DNA of 64,000 nucleotides from Aptenodytes patagonicus (taxonomy: Eukaryota > Chordata > Aves > Sphenisciformes > Spheniscidae), in contig NC_134951.1 of assembly GCF_965638725.1 (NCBI RefSeq), positions 24,063,746 through 24,127,745 on the forward strand, in the 5' to 3' direction. Within the stretch, counting starts at the first letter, position 1. Every line of letters starts with the position of its first letter. Below are positions 61,401 through 64,000 of this stretch, in pieces. Made by a program: the position numbers and the translations under genes. The notes below the pieces were generated by a model, which worked only from the letters and a program-made list of their open reading frames with translations, was not told the DNA's origin and made no database searches.

Positions 61401-64000
61401 TATGTGTAAAAACCTATGTCTGGATCTCTTAAACACAAAGTTATCCTCATCTAGAAGAAAATCATGTTCTAGACAATAGTTTGCCGCACTGAGAATTTCA
61501 GAGCAAGCACAGATCATCCACACTGGAACTGCACACATTTCCTGACCTGAGCTCTCATTCTCATCCTAATTATCTGTAGTTTCCTTCTGCCCTGTTTCTT
61601 TCACAGTCATGCCTGATTTTCCTACTGGGAAAATACATTAGTCTTTTAAAGTAAGTGAGTAGGATTTATGGTATATTTTTTGTTATTCTCTGTAATAAAT
61701 TATTTCTTCTACAGCAATAGCTGGATATTGACATTGTACCTCACAAATTAATCCAAGAATTATTTTAGTGGATTTTGACAACTTTCAAAAGACTTGGAGA
61801 TAGCTTCATGTTGGAAGAAAGCAGATGTCTATGGGAACCTATGAGTGATGGTAGTTGTCTGCCAGCTTTAACTGGTAGGGGATGTCTCAGTAATCAGCAA
61901 TACAGCAAAAATCCCCCACTTCCAAACAAACAAACAAATAAACAAAAATACACCCCCCAAAAAAAAAAAAAATTGTGAAGCAACTTAAAACACTAAGAAA
62001 GTCTCTGTGGAAGATTTTAGTAAATTTGTATGTATGGGACCTGCATCATTGTTACTGAAACCAATAGATAGTTTGATGCTGAATTTCTTACAGATTTTTT
62101 TAAAAATAATGTTATTCACATGCTGATCACACAATTTACTAGGAAATTCTTTGAAATTCCATTCTGTATTCAAACACCAGATGATTTAAATATGAAGAAG
62201 AAACAGCATGTTGCTAATTCACATTAAAGTGGATGAATATTTAAGCACTACGTTTGCTATGAAACCGCAAGTGGTGCATTGTGGGATATCCACAGCAGTT
62301 GCAAAAGAGTATTAAGTGATTCACGTGGTGTTTTTCCTAAGGAATAAATATTCTAAGTCAGCGTGGCCAGTCAAGCCACAGAACTCGGATATCCTGAAAC
62401 CTGCTCAAGTGCTGTAGCCACAAGGCATGTATTTAATATATTTTAAAATCAATCATAAATTTTTAGTGTTTAAACTCAGCAAAGTTCAAACGTAAGCTAC
62501 GATAATTGGGAAGGGCAAGTCCATTAGTACCAATCTGGATTTAGTGCCAACTCCAGAGCCCTTACTCTTGCTAGTGAAAATGCCAGGCAAGAAAAAAGGC
62601 CAGAAGTGTTAGCAGTCTGCCAGCCAGGGACTCCACAGGAAAGGCAAATTATAAACGGTGGGGGATACAGAAAGAATAATGTGAGTCATGTTAAGAAGCT
62701 GTGTGTATCTAAGCGGAGCGGTGGACAAGCGTGTATTTGCTTTACCTGTACCTACTGCACAGCAGCCTTATATTCCCCATCTCTGTCAGGAGCAGTGTAA
62801 ATGGCATAACTAAATGGAGGGGTGGGAAAGCAAACTGTAAAGGAGTATCTCCTCTCATCCAAAAGCTGTGAAGCTGCATGAGGACGACGCTCTGCACGGT
62901 CTAATAAGCCCTGCTGTGTCTGTGAACAAATGTGTTAAATTGCAGTTTTTAATGATTTTTCTTGCCACTTTTGCTGATGACCATAAGGGCTTGGCCATGG
63001 TGTATCTTGGGAAAATGGCAACTCATCGTGCATATTCAGAAATGACGACTGGCGTTTAAGAGATAACTGTAAGAAATTAACTAATATTTCAAATTGAGTG
63101 GGTAGAAAGGAAGCTTTCTATTACATTTAGCACCACTCTGAAATTTATGCTAAAACTTTAGTGTCTGTAAACTCATCAAGGCTTACAAAAACTTCATATA
63201 CAAATATCTTTTTGGATTAACCCATCTTCTCAATTCAGGCACTTCAATTTTCGTAGGGGAGGATCACTTTTTTGTCTTGTATTTGTGAAGAAATTTTTGC
63301 TTGGTGAGATGGTAAACAGATTGGGATGGTGGTATATTATAGTCACCTTGCCCTCACTTAGAAAAGTCATAAGTAAATAACTAAACAGAGGATAAACTGA
63401 GTTGTCTGTTGTGTGCCATCTGTAGCAGTTCAATAGTTTCTCGTGCCATTAGTGTGACAACACAATGCTGTGATGGTATGAGCCATAAATACAAAGGGGA
63501 GTTGTGTTCAAAGCCACAGTCCTGGTATTAATTTCAGTGGGAGTCTTATTAGTTCATATATGAATGTGGTTTGTTATTTTATCTCTTAAAATCTGTCAAG
63601 CACTGTTGTCTCTCTTCAATAAATATTTTTAGATCAGTCCTATCAAACGTTTTAGTGTGCCTTTATGTGATTGCTTTTGAATCAAGGCGTTCCTGTCCTA
63701 AATGGAGAATGAAAAGCAGCCTAACAGTGCAACCTCTTCACTTGCTATTCAGATTTTCTCTCTAAATTTACATCAGTGTAATAAGAATATAAAATGCAGA
63801 TTTTGAAATCCAGAATGGATATGACTGTGGTAAAAATATTACTCTAGGAGTGTGAATAGCTATTGTAAAAATCAAGAGTTGACAAAAGAAACCTACATTA
63901 TAGGAAAGATAGAGAAGCAGTTCAAAATGTGGTCAGATTATTAAAAGAGCTTAATGCAACACTAAGCTTCATCAAATGAGAGCTTATATTGTCTACAAAG
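61401..64000. other. AT-rich DNA to the right edge, no gene supported
   Basis: Contains a simple AAAC/A-rich run at 61922-61974. Nothing else recognised. Confidence 0.55.
61922..61974. repeat. AAAC-type simple repeat followed by a poly-A run
   Basis: aaacaaacaaacaaat followed by acaaaaatac, a C run and 14 A. Could be a microsatellite or the degraded tail of a retroposed sequence; no retroposed body was seen before it. Confidence 0.8.

Noticed and set aside
1..64000. CRISPR arrays, operons, tRNA or rRNA genes
   Set aside because: No regularly spaced repeats, no clustered bacterial-type frames and no recognisable tRNA or rRNA sequence were seen.

Overview
The window reads as nuclear DNA of a bird, most likely a neoavian. 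The evidence is the repeat content: chicken-repeat-1 (CR1) LINE copies that end in ATTCTATG repeats, and two solo long terminal repeats of a type common in bird genomes. Short coding exons sit far apart in AT-rich DNA around one strongly GC-rich CpG island. There is nothing prokaryotic here: no operon, no CRISPR array, no plasmid or phage signal. I did not find a clearly new biological system.

Left part, minus strand. One protein-coding gene can be supported. It starts in the CpG island (coding part of exon 1, 41680-41701) and continues leftward through exon 2 (25228-25422) and exon 3 (7277-7411). All three splice together in one open frame with phase-1 introns of about 16 and 18 kb, giving the first 117 residues of a protein I do not recognise. 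Later exons should lie further left; two weak candidates (5047-5078 and 2480-2606) are given only as findings.

Repeats in and around these introns. A CR1 copy runs off the left edge (1-1045, minus) and carries the end of ORF1 and the start of ORF2. At 8733-10056 (plus) a truncated CR1 is interrupted by a second, younger CR1 tail (8831-9118). At 22079-24510 (minus) lies a long, very old CR1. Two small CR1 scraps lie at 32471-32515 and 33846-33995. Two solo LTRs of one family lie in opposite orientation at 27155-27736 (minus) and 37433-38046 (plus).

Centre. The CpG island (about 41150-43500) holds the minus-strand start codon and, on the plus strand, a strong splice donor at 42081 after an ATG-free GC-rich stretch, so it looks like a bidirectional promoter. 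A perfect 18-bp palindrome with two E-boxes sits at its left edge, and a 13-bp part of it recurs at its right edge.

Right part (43500-64000). AT-rich DNA with no coding gene I can name. It may be intron of the plus-strand transcript that starts in the island. Three short exon-like segments (48913-48971, 53001-53035, 57304-57393) are weak candidates. A stretch near 58900-61400 has recurring short motifs and may be a very old dispersed repeat.
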